The notes under the pieces: generated by a model
Told to the model about the DNA's origin: nothing
What the model saw: the letters and a program-made list of their open reading frames with translations, nothing else
Databases searched by the model: none
Program-made: the position numbers and the translations under genes
Shown here: positions 13,668 through 27,999 of the stretch, in pieces
How the letters are laid out: each line of letters opens with the position of its first letter
Position numbering within the stretch: position 1 is the stretch's first letter
DNA from: Formicarius rufipectus
Lineage: Eukaryota; Chordata; Aves; Passeriformes; Formicariidae
Direction: 5' to 3'
DNA: 64,000 nucleotides
Assembly (NCBI GenBank): GCA_013399695.1
Contig: VXAU01001352.1
Span: 516,195 to 580,194 of the forward strand

Positions 13668-13675
13668 NNNNNNNN
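13668..13675. other. Assembly gap (8 N)
   Basis: Eight unresolved bases are followed by CCCCGCGACC, a 10-base C run (13692-13701) and a 23-base A run (13711-13733). The composition to the right of the gap is unlike the flanking intron and may be low-quality sequence. Confidence 0.95.
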
Positions 13676-13839
13676 AAAAACCCCGCGACCACCCCCCCCC
13701 CTGGAAAATAAAAAAAAAAAAAAAAAAAAAAAACAAACTAATTTTTTGAAGGCTCTAGTCCACAAGCAGCCCAGGAAACTAAACAGGGAGAGAGGCATTG
13801 TTGATCCAATTAGATAATAGGAGTACTTTGGTTCTCATT

Positions 13840-14100
13840 ATTCTGATGAGAGGGAACACGTTGGCTCTTGGAGCTCCTTGATGGTAAACGGTGCTAATGA
13901 GGGCTGATGGATTCCCTGCTCCTAACAAGGCTCTCAGCAGAGCAGTGATTACAATGGAGATAGATTTGATGGGATGCGCTCCCTTTTGTAGTGTCTCAGC
14001 TGCTGACACTCTGCGACATAATCAGGTCACAGAGCCGGTCACAGCCATCAGCAAAAGCCAGAGCTCTATTCCTCATTATTAAAGTGCATTATTCAGTTCC
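13840..14100. promoter_or_regulatory. Candidate conserved non-coding element
   Basis: This balanced-composition, non-repetitive stretch starts just after a low-quality A run. It contains words typical of developmental enhancers: GTGCTAATGAGGG, GAGCTCC, ACATAATCAGGTCAC, and CTCATTATTAAAGTGCATTATTCAG near the end. Alignment to other vertebrates would decide whether it is conserved. Confidence 0.35.
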
Positions 14101-14140
14101 AGGCCTTCACAATACTGCCAAGGGCCTTTTTTTCTTCTCC

Positions 14141-14159
14141 TTTTTTTTTTTTTTTTTTT
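14141..14159. repeat. Poly(T) tract
   Basis: A 19-base T run preceded by a T/C-rich stretch; simple repeat. Confidence 0.9.
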
Positions 14160-17100
14160 GTTAAGCATCAGTTCTCAAATACAAGAGTTAATAAAATCAT
14201 CAGCTAAAGAACTAGTAAATTAAAGAAATGGAAATAAAGTGCTCCCTTTCAAATTCATTGAAGGATCACAATTAAATAAGCAGGGAATTTCTCATCACCA
14301 CACACTGTACAGTACAATGTAATATGTCATGTGCAATAACAACAGGGAGAGGATTTAAAAAATAGCGTTGTCCTCATTGTGGATTGACTTGGAAAGTGCT
14401 AAATATCTTTTATGGTGAAGGAAATTTCTGTCTCCCCAACTATCACAAGTATACATGTAGGTACTATTATTTTCACTGGTTTCTGCAACTACTTTTTTTG
14501 TGAAGTGACCACAGCTATTTTCAAACTAAGTTTATAATTCCAGGCAGAACAGCTATCCTGTCTCTAGTTAAAGTGACTAAAGCCCCAGTCTGGAAAATAT
14601 AGAATAGGCCACAGTGCAAGGACCTGTGTCTAGTGCCTGCTAGAATTTGTGTCCATACAGAGTGCCCACACCTTCTTGTGCAGGGTGAGCTCATTAAAAT
14701 TGGTGGTGATTGCAGCATTCTCTTTCTATTCTGATGATGCTCAGTTGGAGCTGTCTCCACTCTAAAAGTTCACTTTTAAAATCTAAGGCAGATTTTAATG
14801 TAGTTTAGTTAAACAGGTGAGAAAAAACTGAGTGGAGAGCCTGATTTTGTTATTTATTTAGATAGTTAATAAGTTAGTTCATTATTAACATTTTTTTGCA
14901 ATTTTGTTTCAGCTAAATAGTAATCAGATATTCTAATACTGTAATACATACCTTTGCAAGGATTTACAGTTTTTCTGTGGAATCCCTGTAGTATTTATTC
15001 AGTGACAATACTATAATTTTGTGCATAGATAAAACTAATACATTGATTTTTTTATTTTTTTTTTTTTGCTGTTGCTCTTGCTCAACTCCACAGTTTTTTC
15101 CTCCTTTTTCTTACTGGTGGAATACGGCAGGATGAGCAAATGGATATGTATACACAAAGTTGTTAATACAACTTTTTATTCTCTAGAACCACAGATGCAG
15201 GAACATCTCAATAGCTGTAGGCAGAAGTACAAAGTCAGTATTGAGGAATTAGCAGTCATCTCCAAGAAGATATGTAGGAACTGGTATGTGACCTAGTTTT
15301 CCTTTTAACACTAACCAATAACTTTGGCAACTACCACTGGGAATGCAAGGTGCAACTCCTCATCAGACATAAAATAAGGATGCTGGTTATTTTTTGGGCT
15401 ATTTTTGTTGTTTGGGATTTTTCAGCTCTCCCAGAAATTGCAGGGGTTCAAAGCCCTGTAATGTGCAATATTCTGAATATATGCATATGGTTCTTCAGAT
15501 GTTCCATGTCCATTTACCTTTTCTCTTAATTCTCTTTTCTCTTTTTTGCTATCATTTCTGCATCTGCTTCAGCTATGCATCTCTAATAGCCCTCAGAATA
15601 CCTAACTGCTCACAAATTCTTAACAATAGCTGTTTAAATAGTAACTGCTAACATTTTCTTCCTAGGGTTAAGACAGGCAGAAATCTGAGTTGGTATTATT
15701 AAGGATATTTCATGAGAAGCCTGAGAAATTAAAAGAGGCACATTTTGAGGGAGAAGTTGGAGAGAGGGCTGGTAGCAATCAAATAATACCAGCATTTAAG
15801 AACATTCCTTGGAAAGCCCTTCACCGGGAGAATCTGTTTCAACAGACCTTCATATTAAGGTATTGAATTTCTGCTGGGTGGAGTCTGACTCTGTGTTTTC
15901 CCCCTCAAAGTTTCACTGTGCTGAACACATGCAGTTTTGCTGTTTGCAGGAAGAAAAGGGCATGTACTCTGAGAAAAGGTCAGTTGTAAGGGAAGCTATT
16001 TTTTCCATTGGTTTCCCTCCCCACAGCTATACACGGAGGAGGCTGTTTGTTTAATTACCTCCCATGTGAATTTGAATCAAAAGACAAATAATTCTTTTAA
16101 CATATTTTTGCTGACTGTGTCTTTATTTTACTGCACTATTTATCTAACCTCAGTTGTAGCCATAGCGGCATAAATGTAAAAATGAATGGCCCAAACTCTC
16201 AGGTCATGTAGATTGGTGGTTTCATGAAATGGAAATGGACTGGGACAGAGTGACTGTATCAAAACAAGAGCCGACCAGCCTCTTTTGTCTGTTCTGGGCA
16301 GTGATCACTGATGAATTGAAAGGATAATTTTGTGTAATGAAACCTCTGTCAGGCTTGAAAATGATCCACATCTATCCAGAAAGGCCACTGAAATTCCTTT
16401 CATCCAGCTTGCAGTGAATCTTACTTTTAGAACTTAAACTTCCCACTTCAGGTTGCAGCCTCTTGCCTGGATTTCTGCCCAAGGTACTGTGTCTTGGACA
16501 TAGGTTTATTTCAGAGGCACCCAAGTCTTATTTTCAAAAGCAACTTTCATACCTGTAAAAGCCTGAGTTTCCTCCAATCAGTGTTATGAGTGTTAGTGCT
16601 TGAAGGCATGTCTACTCACTGTAGGAGAGCATTGCAAGCAAATTGCCAGAGACAGTTCATTTATATGTCTCAGTGCTGTACTTGCACAGACTCCAGAAGT
16701 CAAAACCCTTAGTAGTGTGTTGTTATGGCTGGACTAATTAATTCTGCTTCTCAACAAGGTGACACAGGATCTAGCTCATTAGTTATTAGCTCTGGGGTCT
16801 TGCTAACACGCTGCATTATGTGGAGTAAATATACTTTGAAGAGAACCTTACAAGCCTGAAGCGTTTAGGTACTTTTGAAAATGTCACTCCTCTAAATTAA
16901 TTATTTCAAGTCAGAAATACAGGACATATCTGTCCTTTTGTCATTGCCTTCTTAATTACTTTTGTATGGAGGTGAAAACCAAACTAACAGCTAGTTCAAC
17001 CTAAATACCATGTTTATGAAGGCTAACCAGTAACTTGAAGAAGAACCTACCCCTCCTATAATCTGTTCACCTTAGCATCATTGAGGTGGTCAGAAGCATG

Positions 17101-20100
17101 GAAAATTTTCATTATTATCACCAGTGACATACATCACAGTCAATGAAATCTTTCTGCTCTACAGAGGTTCTTACACTGCTCTCCTTATCATCATATCTTA
17201 TCACCTTCCAGTCATGCATTAAGAAACGTGACTAGTGATAGTCACAAATTGGCCTTGTAAAATAGTGTGTCACACGTTTGATAAGGGCATTTGGTTTTAT
17301 CTGTCTTTGTTAGGAATTTCTTGGTCTGTTTGTCTTTTCTTTTACAGTTTTGTTTCCATTTGGGTTTAAAAATCTTTATGAAGAGGTTTCTTAGGGGTGC
17401 TTATTGCTTTTATATGCATCAGAGGAAGGCAGGCAACGGAAGTGTACTTATCTTCTGCAACACAATGTGGTGAAACCAGAGGTGATGAACCCAGAAGTGT
17501 TCCTCTGTTACTCTTGGACTAAATTCCAAGTTCTTGACTTTCCCCTTAAGGCAAACTTTGCTGTGCACAGGGAAGGTTTGACTGTTGTTATCCTGGAAGA
17601 CTGGATTTGGTAATTATAGGTTTCATCCAGGAGCATATTTAGATTCCTGGGAGGAAAAGACCACAGAGGAACTTGACAGTAAAGACTGATGTTTTCCTAA
17701 GTCCATTGAAAATTCTTTAAGGTGACATAAGCAAAGCATTGGACAGAGTTGATGCATGTAGGTGGTGCCAAGGAAAGTGCTTTCTACATTACTGATGTTT
17801 CCCAGAAGAGGAACTGTCCTGCTCAGGAGTATTGTATCTCTGCATGCTTTTGGGAGTTGACAAAGCTAAGAAGAATTTGAGACCACATCATTGTCCAAAG
17901 AGAGATGATGGAAACCCCGCTGTGCAAGACTCACATCAGAGTGGAATCCAAGACTATTCCTAATTCTGGATTTCTCCTTCCTGTGAGGGAACACTCTGCA
18001 CATGAGATTGTAGAAAGACTGGGGGAAAGCAGAGGCAACAGTGGGTCAAATCTGAGAATTTGAGTTCTCTTTCCAAATGTGCCTCATCATTTCTGAAAAA
18101 ACTCAGATCATAGTTGAATATGGTGCTTAGTCTTACCTAGATTTTATCTGACTTATCCCAATCATGAAGTNCTCTCTCTGTCAAAAGTGTAATTTAATGT
18201 AAAATGTTAAATATTTAAGGTCTTTCACTCACTGATAGAATACCCCTGCTGTTTTGGTAAGGTTTGGAATTTCTTAGAAGTTGTGTCTTCTTGCATAAAT
18301 TAAGGCCATTGGGCTGCAGTTTTGACACCTTTATGTGCATGTCTCTGAGATACGGGTGAGGAGAGAAAATTTGGTGCTCCCATGCTTGCAGTGCAGCATT
18401 TGTTTCAAAATCTGAAAGCATGAGGAGTCCAGATATTTTATAAAGAATTCAAAAATCAAGAAACGTGTCTTGATTTCACACAATGAAGAGAAAATTACAG
18501 AAATACTTGATTGACCCACTTCACTGTAAGCCAAGCACTGAGATGTGTTCACAGGGATAAGCAGCCAGACACAGACCCAAAGGCTTCTTTATGCAGGACC
18601 ATGAGCTTTCAAGGAACACACTGAACAGGAATTATCCTGCAAGAGGAAGGATTGTCTGTCTCCTGGTCTGACTCCAGAGTATTGCAAAGAATTGTGCTGT
18701 GTCTTGTCCTATGTGTTGATCTGTGAACAGTGACAGGGGAAGTTCAAGCAGAAAAAAATCACAGTCCTAACCACGAATGGCCACTCAATCTATCTTTCTA
18801 AAAGTATATCTCAGTTTGTCATTTTTGTTCAGATGCTGTCAGTGGTAGGATTCCACGTGCATGTATGCAAATGGCCCAGATATAAAAAAAAAANACTTTG
18901 AAATATCTGTGCCAGTGTATTAAATATATATGATTTTTAAAGTACCTTTTTCACTTAAACTTCCTGCTTTGAATGTTAATTAAATATTGTCTCTGGGATA
19001 AGTATCTCTCAAAGAAGATGAATGTATTATTGTCACATAATAATGGAAGAGAATGACAGAATCTCTTTCCTTAAGCACAAAGAAGAATTTATTAATATAA
19101 AGAAAACACTCATAGCCCTTGAGCAATTCTGTTTCTGCTTCATAAAGAACCTTTCCTAGACTCCTCTCATGTCTAGCTTCGTGCTAGAGACTCAAGGAAG
19201 CAATACATGTATCCTGCCAGTTTAAAAATCAATCCACTTTTCAGGGGATAATTTAATATCAAGATATGATGTACCCAATATCCAAATATACATTCATTTT
19301 CATGTTTGGCGCATCAAATACTCTGACATAGCCAAGTTTCAAAATAAATGGTTTGTTTTAAAGGTTGGATATGTCATATTATCATTCACCCAGCAGATAG
19401 AAAAACAGATCAGAGAGTGATCAGGATATCAGGGAGACAGTTTAGAGAGAGATGAGAGAGGCCAGGTACACCTTGTAATGTTAAAAAAAGCTATCTAGCA
19501 AGAAAGAAATTGTATAAATAGGTCACTGCAGCCCAACTGAAAAAAGTTTAATTTTAACTTGTTAGTCATCATCTCCAGAGGACTAATGCACTCCTTCTTT
19601 GAGGGCTGTGCATTAAGCTGAGATATGTCTTATTTGATAGCACAAATACACAGCCTCAAAGAGGAAAGGTGCTATCGAATTCAGGCAGCTTTAAGGGGAA
19701 ATTGGCACCACTTGCCAGGATAAAATTTCCCTCTTCTTTCCTTCTTAGCTCTTCTAGCTCTAATTTGATTTCATCTTTTCTGGTTTTGCTCTTTTGGTTC
19801 CTTCCATAAGCAGAAGCATAAACCCATGTGGAAACAGGAGTAGTGATGAACAGGTAGTGATGTGCCAGTGTCAGTGGCACATCCCCAGACATCCCAAGGT
19901 ATCCAGTTCACTCGGTTCTCTTCAACTTCCCCATCTCTACCATTTTCTTTTCCTGATATAGTTCTTTGCCACACACTGTACGTGGGACTCAGCTAGTTAA
20001 ATATAGCTCTTTGGTCCCATTTTAGACATGCTGCAATACTCCTTTAGGCCTCCCATGGACAATCCAGGACAATGTTCTTTCCTCTATGTCTTATTGCCAT

Positions 20101-20173
20101 ATCCTGACAAAATCCTAAAACATTTCAAATAGAACATATGTTTTTTCCAACTGAATTGCTTCCCACATGAAGA

Positions 20174-20210
20174 CATATGTGTGTGTATGTATACACATAC
20201 ACATGTATAC
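20174..20210. repeat. Degenerate (GT)n/(AC)n palindromic microsatellite
   Basis: Alternating TGTGTGTATGT followed by ATACACATACACATGTATAC, so the two halves are near inverted repeats and could form a hairpin. Confidence 0.7.
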
Positions 20211-22572
20211 CTGGCAGCTTGTGATCATCTCATCAAAAAAGATAGAATTACATACAGGGAACTAAATTTTAAATATTTTAATTAGCTTCTTGAGTCATGC
20301 TTCTGTCCTCGAGATCTGTCTCAAGTGTAATATTAGAAGTCTGTAATCATGATTGTACAGAGGCCATAACTACCTGCATTCTATTTAGACCCCATAATAA
20401 TCTATGGGACATAGAATTAAGCCTGTATTTTTCTTAGGGTTCAATTTCTCACCAAGACATAGGTATTACTGAATGATTGCAGAGTGGGACTCAAGAGATG
20501 CTGAGTGTTAACACTCTATCCTTTCAATACCGGGAGGTACTATGTGAACTGGGACTGCTGCCAGTTCTGCACAAGAGGCCAGAGGGAAGTAATTAGAAGG
20601 TCAAGAAAACTGAGGTTTCTTAGCAGAACTGTGTGGAAAAGATTCCCCAACATGTGCCCACAGGATGGCATGGTTTGCCTTTCCTTGACGTGTCTCTCAT
20701 GTTGATGAGCATCAGCTCCACAGAGCTCTCCAAAGTGCTGGAAGGTGACTTCCACTTTTAGGTGTTAAAATCATGTCTTCTGGGATCTGCACTATAGATC
20801 TCTTAATTGTAGAGATAATGATGTATGGGGTTTGTATTTACAGTCTCTTAACATTATTGATATTAGAACTATAGTGTTATATTGTTATTAGTGACTCATT
20901 TACTTGATCCTATATGTTGTTCTCCTGGATAGTCCATATTCATAACCAGGAGTATATCTCTCCTAGCTCTGATACACCAAAATGTCCCAGCCATCACACC
21001 TACTGTTCAGGTAGAGGCACGTGCAGGAAACAGTCACCTATCTTTGATGTCAAGCAGACACATGAATTTGAAAACAGCTGCTCTTTACAGTCATTGTTGA
21101 AAGATACTCCTTTAGCTAAAGCAGAAGGTTTAAGAACCAATGCACACAGAGGTCAGATAAATCATGAGGTCACCTCCTTTGAATGAGAATTGCACATAAC
21201 TGGCATTAGCAAAGAGTGCCACGTTCTTCTCTACCACATCTGGGAATTTTTGCCACAACAGCCAAGACAAAAACCTGCCTGGAGACCAAGATTAGATATT
21301 TGATGACTGCTTAGAAAAAATTACCATTTTTAATTTTAACTTTTGTTCACGAAGGTACCAAGAGAACAAAATGACTTGATGTTCAGTTCACCAGATACAG
21401 AAAGGCACAGGAAACACTGGAAGGATTCTCATCCATGAAGTCCAAGAGCTGATTGACAATGTTCTGAAATTGCAAACACAAACTATGTTTCTATAAGAGT
21501 ATAGCAGGGTGTTGGAAAGGAGTACAGGACAAAATCTAGATAAGCTTTTTGCAGGGTAATTATTTGAAATCTTAATGTTAGACCTAGAAATACTGTCAGT
21601 AATACACAGAACCATTTGTCTGTTCAGATAGGTTCATGATTTCTCAGAGCTTTCCTTGCATGGGAGTCCTTAACCAACAATGCATTGCATCCTGTAAGAT
21701 GAGAGAACACAATGCCACAAGTATGTTATGACAAAAGACTTCTTTCCTGAATACAGATAAAAATATGTATGTTAAATATCACTGAGTCAAGCTCAAATTC
21801 TCATAACCTGATCCATCATTGGAAAGGGCCCCTACTAAGAAACATTTACTGAGGCAAGTTGTACCCTTGGCTCCTTCTTGCCTTTTATTTCTCCTTAAAA
21901 TCTTATGCAGTGAAAAGAAGGGACAAACATGAATGATGCATGCTTGATTCACTAAATCACTGTGGTCTCTGGCAACAGCACAAATGTAGAAATGTTTAAA
22001 TCGGCCTCACACTACCCAACAAATGGTGCAAAAGGAGACCTCAAAGAACACAGAGTGAGGGGAGATAAATGAGCATCATGTCAAGAAAGCAATTTCTCAC
22101 TGAGTTTGCACAGAATGGAAATTTTACTTCCAAGAGATGGTTAGGGAATCTTTCTAATAAATCTTCAGTCCACAGTCATAGCTGTGTCCTTTTTTTAAAC
22201 TTACTTTTTAAGAGCTGCGTAAGTTATACCCTCCCCAGTGAAATGTGTCAAGATATTACCAGTCAAGTTGAAGTAATTTAAGTGAATCATCTCTGTCTCT
22301 GTGTTTGTTTGTAATAGAGAGGGATGGTCAAACAGATTTCATTTTGTGCATGTGTTGAACACCTTTTCGACCAGTGAGGTCTTCTCAAAACCTTGTCTTA
22401 TTTTAATAGTAGCTCACAAAGGAAAAAAATAAAAAAAAGTCAAATCTCTTCCTTGGAAAAAATATCCATGATTTCATTTTATTTTTTAGGCTTTTCAATT
22501 ATTTTATCCTCCTGTTATGTACAGCTGAGATTCAGATGGCCAGTTTTCCAAGTGACCTAAAGACTGTAGGTT

Positions 22573-22945
22573 AATATTAGAATTCACAGAATATGCTGAG
22601 CTAGAAGGGACCCCCAAGGATCATCCAGTCCAGCTCCTGGCCCTGCACAGGACCATCCCCAGGAGTCACACTCTGTGCCTGAGAGCATCATCCAAATGCT
22701 GTTTGAATTTGGTGCTGTGCCCACTGCCCTGGGGAGCCTGTTCAGTGCCCACCACCCGCTGGGGGAAGAGCCTTTTCTAATGTCCAACCTAACCCTGCCC
22801 TGACACAACTCCAGGCCATTCCCAGGGTGCTGTCTCTGGTCCCCACAGAGCAGAGATCAGCTCCTGCCCCTCCTCTGCCTCGCCTGAGGAAGCTGTGACT
22901 GCAATGAGATCCCTCCTCAGTATCCACTCCTCCAGTCTGCTCCTT
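22573..22945 (-). mobile_element. CR1 LINE 3' fragment
   Basis: Read on the minus strand this is the 3' end of an avian CR1 non-LTR retrotransposon. On the plus strand it shows the characteristic order: a tail word near the 3' terminus, GAAGGGACCCCCAAGGATC, ATCCAGTCCAGCTCCTGGCC, CATGTGCCTGAGAGC-like sequence, the CCTGGGGAGCCTGTTCAGTG block and the ACTCCAGGCCATTCCC block. It keeps only about 370 bases of the 3' region, the usual 5'-truncated form, and shows no intact reverse transcriptase. It is one of the less diverged CR1 copies in the window. Confidence 0.88.
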
Positions 22946-24714
22946 AGCAGAGTCCTATATCATTTTTGACCCTGGAGCTGGAATTCCTTTTCCCTAATTT
23001 TAACCACACAAAACTCAACTTAGAGTGCATCAAAACTAAGCTAATTGCTTTGTGTTTTCTATAATCTCTGAAACAAATAGGCACATCTCCCCCATCTAAA
23101 TCATCCTTTTTAGGCTTCGTTGAATTACCTTGCAGAGATTCCTCACTGTCTGCATTGACTGGAAGGAGTCTGAATGGCACTCTACAACTGAACTTCTCTG
23201 TTAGGTGCCTAACATTTAATGCCATAAATTCCATAGTTACAATACCACACACCAGCTATTTTTAATGGCACTTGGGTCATTTTGGTAATATTATCCTTAA
23301 GGTCACCTGGAAGTTGCAGTAGTTTTAACTCAGATCCTGGTAGCAGCTGATGATGGCCATGCAGAACTTAGTCCTGGCTGACTTGCCTTATTTTTAGGAT
23401 AAGTCTAGAGGCACTCTTCATTTTTTTGTGAATATTGTGCTCCTGTTTCATTTGCTTCCTTCTTTATGTTTCCCAAGTACACTGAGAAGCAACATCCTAG
23501 AGACCAACATAATGGTATCTGTTTGAATTATTTAAAGCATACTTAGTTTTACTGATACTTTAAATGATGGTTTGCAATGTGAAGGGGAGGGTCTTTCTGT
23601 TGAGTATCTTTTCTTTCAAGTAAGATTAAGTATTCCGTCTGTAGCACGCTGTGATTTAAAAATCACTTGTGCATAAATTAAGACTTTACATCTCTGAGGT
23701 TCTTTTGGTTCAAAAAAAACCCCTTTGAACCACAGTAGTAGGGAAGACATCTCTCCTTTTGACAGATTCCTTTTTACATTTCTCTGCCCATTTACCCTGC
23801 TGCTTTGGTTAGAACAGAAAAGGGATACACTAAATCTTCAGACCACAGGCCAATGTAAATGTATTTCCAGCACATCTCCAAGAAGCAGATGCCATAAATG
23901 TCATGAAAGAGCCTTATCATGTAAGAATTTCTGTCTTAAAAACTTGCCTAATTTGCTGGTGTTCAAAACATTTTAGTTATGTACCTAAGTCAAACTGAGC
24001 AGCAGCCTTTTGAAGATGTGCCATCATAATTATTGCCAGCTTTACCAAATATTTGTATTCATTCCTGGGTATTAGGTATGCTTACAAGGGGAAGCACATC
24101 CTCTAATTTGATTTCAAGTGTTCTGCACTTGATTGTTTTTCATGGAATTCTCCTGATTGGGGAGTTCTCACCGTTGGGGAGTGCACCTTAGTCTGCATTG
24201 TGGATGTTGTCACTGCCGTCAAAGAAACCCTGTGAGAATCAAATGTCCTTTCTGCCCAGGGCTTGACCCAATGCACTTCAACATCTCTTGCAGGCCTTGC
24301 ACTGAACCTTTGGGACACAAGGTTTGCGCTGCAGAGCCACTTTAACAGCAGCCTAAAGAAAGAAGTTGCCATCTCCACTTCTCACCTCTCCAGCCAGTCT
24401 TCTGCATGGGAGTTTGCCATTTAACTCACTTTAAGGGGGTTCTGTTTCTTCTACCACGGCCATTTAGCCTTACCTGCTGCACAGCGCTGTTTATTTTTGA
24501 GCAATGGATTAATATAAACTTTCTATCAAAATCATTCCCTTGGAAGGGAAGATATGTGATAAGGAGTTTCAAGACTTGTGTTGTCTTTCTACTGTGAGCC
24601 ACAGTAGAAGCTGAACCATCACAAAATTGCACCTTAATTTTGTGTTTTGTGTAATGAACTTCTTTAAAAGAAGGGAAAAAAGACCTGACAATTCTCTACC
24701 TGACTCTGTATCTT

Positions 24715-24750
24715 AAAAAAAAAAATAAAAAAATAAAAAATAAAAAAAAA
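24715..24750. repeat. A-rich simple repeat
   Basis: Runs of A separated by single T residues. Confidence 0.9.
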
Positions 24751-26264
24751 GATAGTGATGGATAAGAGCAAATTGTTCATCTCTAAAAAATATATAAAGG
24801 TGGTGCAACTTTTTTAAGTATAAACTCATCAACATAATTCTAATGGATTATGGCCTTTGTTGTGAGAAATGAGAAATCCTGTGGTCTTCCCCTCAAGAAC
24901 ATTAAAAAAACATTACTGACAGGAAATTGAAAAAGTAATATATGTCTGAATGAATGTGACAACTTTTTTCTGATAGAGCAGATAGATAAATGTCACATAC
25001 AAGTTTCAAAATACATTTAATTTTGCCACCACAATGGATATTCTCTTCATAAAATATATATGAATCAGGTTTGAATCATAAAACTTGACTGTGATAAACA
25101 AATGCATATTTGATAACTTTCTTATTTTCTTTCTTTTTTTTTCTTTTTTGAGATGCTAATTCCTTTTTTGAGGTTATTTTTTGTTTACACATCTTTACAT
25201 TTTCATTTCTGAGTGAAGCAGCCTCGGTGACACATCCTGTGCACATTGAGCCTGGATTGAACTTTCTTTTCAACCTGAGAAATGGGTTCTGTTTAGTTTT
25301 TTATTTTTGATTTTGGGAGGTGGGGCAGGGAAGGGAAGATGAGGTAGGAAGGACAGGCTAGTAGAGTCACATCCCCAGCTATCATGCTGGTCATCACTGA
25401 GTCCTCTGAGCGTCCTTCAGCAGAAGGTGACGGATGAGAAACACACACAAGTATTTTCAGGCACTGACGGTCGACAGGGCACTGTCTTTTACATTTCCCT
25501 CCCCTGGACAGTGACTCTCATCCCAGAGTCCAGGGTGTGCATGCCCTAGGAGGTTCCAAAAAGACACCCTTTTAAAAGCTAAGGAATAAATGGAAGTTTT
25601 ATGCTCTCAGCAAACAAATGCAGCTTTGGGGCTTCTTCCTTTATTTTTTCAGGCACGGATTCACTGGGGACACAGGACTTTATTCTGTGCCACTGGAATA
25701 TGCCAGCACATTACCTGTCCCAACAGCAGGAGGGGCTTCCTCTGCCTTTTAAACACAGGCTCTGCTTCAGCCTCTGCTCTTTCTACTACCTAACACATCA
25801 GCCTTCTAACCCTTAGCTGGTCTTGGAGCCTGCCCTGGTGCAGGTGCTCCTGGAAACCTTACCAGCAGTGAGAAGGAAATCTATCATGTACCCAGAACCA
25901 TCCCTCCAAATTCGAGTGTCACGTCTGAATTTATGGTAAAGACTGAGGTATAATTACATTTTGCTACCTCGTTTAGCAATGTTTTACTAAGCTCCTGCAG
26001 CATTGTGAGTGGAACAGAATGGCACCTTTTTCATCGCTGCCTTCTGATGAAAAAATGGCATTGAATCTAAATACAAAATGTGTCATTTTGACAAATTTTG
26101 TTCAGTAGAAATTTAAAGTAGAGTGGCTGGATAAGATTTAAGTGTCTTATTTTTACATTTTCTGTTTGACAGTTTTGTGGGGCTTTTTTCTGTTTGAAAA
26201 AGGTTAAAAAGAATGTAAAACATTTCAGGCTTGATCAGAGTGGCTCAATCTAGCCCAAAAGTGG

Positions 26265-26350
26265 TTGGGGTTTGGTTTTTTTTTTTTTTTTGGTTGGTCG
26301 GTTTGGTTTTGGGTGGTTTCTTTTTTTGTTTTGGTTGGTTTGTTTGTTTC
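26265..26350. repeat. T/G-rich low-complexity tract
   Basis: A 17-base T run followed by GGTTGGTCGGTTTGG-type and TTGGTTGGTTTGTTTG units. Simple-sequence intronic DNA. Confidence 0.85.
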
Positions 26351-26619
26351 AAATTTTTATTTAATTTTAAATTTACATTTATATTAAATGCCATTTTGAA
26401 GTGAAAACCAAAACATGGACATAATTTTCCACTTTCTTTCCCAAATTACCCATGAGTCACCTGCCTGATTTGCCTGGGGCTGCACCATTGGGAAAAATGG
26501 GTTCTGTAAGAACAGGTTAAAAGGGAGATAAACCCTACAATTTTGCGGTTTCAGCTGAAACCAAAGCCTGAAGTAACCAGCCACAAGCAGACCTTGGCTG
26601 CTCAGATGCTGTCAGCCTG

Positions 26620-26910
26620 AGACCATTCAGAATTCTCAAAGAACTACAGACCCAAATATCAGCCTGCCCCCATGTTTAAGTGCCAGGGCCCATTGCAGTC
26701 AGGTAATAGATTCACTTTTGATTCTTATTACCAGAACTCAAGTCAGAGAGAAGCCAGATAATCTTATACAAACATAGCTCCAAACTGAAATGGAGTCCAG
26801 AGATAATTAGCACTCTCACCAATAAATGAAAAGCCGAGAGATTAAATCTTCCTAGGAAATATTACCTGGCAATTGGCAGCAGAGCCACAACAAACCATGG
26901 CTCAGTGGAC
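26620..26910. promoter_or_regulatory. Candidate conserved non-coding element
   Basis: This non-repetitive stretch contains several homeodomain- and GATA-like words: CAGGTAATAGATTC, AGATAATCTTAT, GAGATAATTAGCACT, GAGATTAAATC and GGCAATTGGC. No repeat family and no open frame explain it. The enhancer reading is inference. Confidence 0.28.
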
Positions 26911-27999
26911 CTTGTAAGGGACTGCTGGGGCTGCAGGTATTCAGCCTGCCCTGGACTCATGAGATCTACACTGTGATATAATCTCAGACACTTTTCTTTC
27001 CCTAATACTGGGGGCTAAAAAGATAGAGCTATTGTGTATGTCAAGATCAAATAGGCTTGCATACTAATGACTTCACTTGAATGGAGAGGGGAAAAAAGGG
27101 ATCTATTGTGGCCTGGGAGACTCAGTGGGGTAGAACTATGAACAATAAATATTTTTGTAGTCCTTAGTACACTCAGTGTCACTCTTTTGGGATATTGTGC
27201 TATCTGGGCAAATAATAATATTACTTTTCTGTCTCGTGTCTTCCTCCAAATGTATTGGCACTGTTGTGGTATCTTTAAGCATACAAAAGGATCAAAGAGC
27301 TTTCATTTCAGTGCATCTTACTATGCTGTGCTCTGCACAGGAAGAAATATTGATACTCTTCCAAGGGCAGTTAATATATTCAGTTCTGCCTCAGAAATGA
27401 GCACAATTCCTTGACCAATAAATGTGAGAATCTGCCATTACCCCCAATTAAAATGTTCCATATATAAATTGCACTGGCATTTGCACTTCATTAATCTCTT
27501 CACCCTTCTCTGTAAACCACATACACCAAGGAATCTTCTCCACTACTGCTCCAAGATTTAGTAAGAAGTGCTTTATGGAAGTTGCATCTTACTGAGACTG
27601 TGTTGGCTTTTTTAAAAAAAAAAATATATTGCAAGAGCATTTGTAATTACAATATGCATTTTGACAATATTTAAAGCTAAATTTCCTTTTTGAGTTGTTT
27701 TCCCCTGTTTCACATCAGCTTTGTTCTCCTTACAGAAGATTCCACCATTTTTAGTCCTATTAACTAATATACTGCTCCTTGGGTTGTTATCAAGGAGATA
27801 ACAAAATTCTTCTTAAATTAAGACAAAGCCTGAAGGAAGGAACCAGTATCTGATGGTCCTACTAAGAATCTTCCACTTTCATAAACTAAAGATATCTGTG
27901 GGTAGATTCTGTGTTTCTTTAAGGCACTGAGCAGAGAACATCCCTCTGTAAGGAGCCTCCTTCCTTCCTTTGGATCTCTTCCACACTGAGGCATTACAC

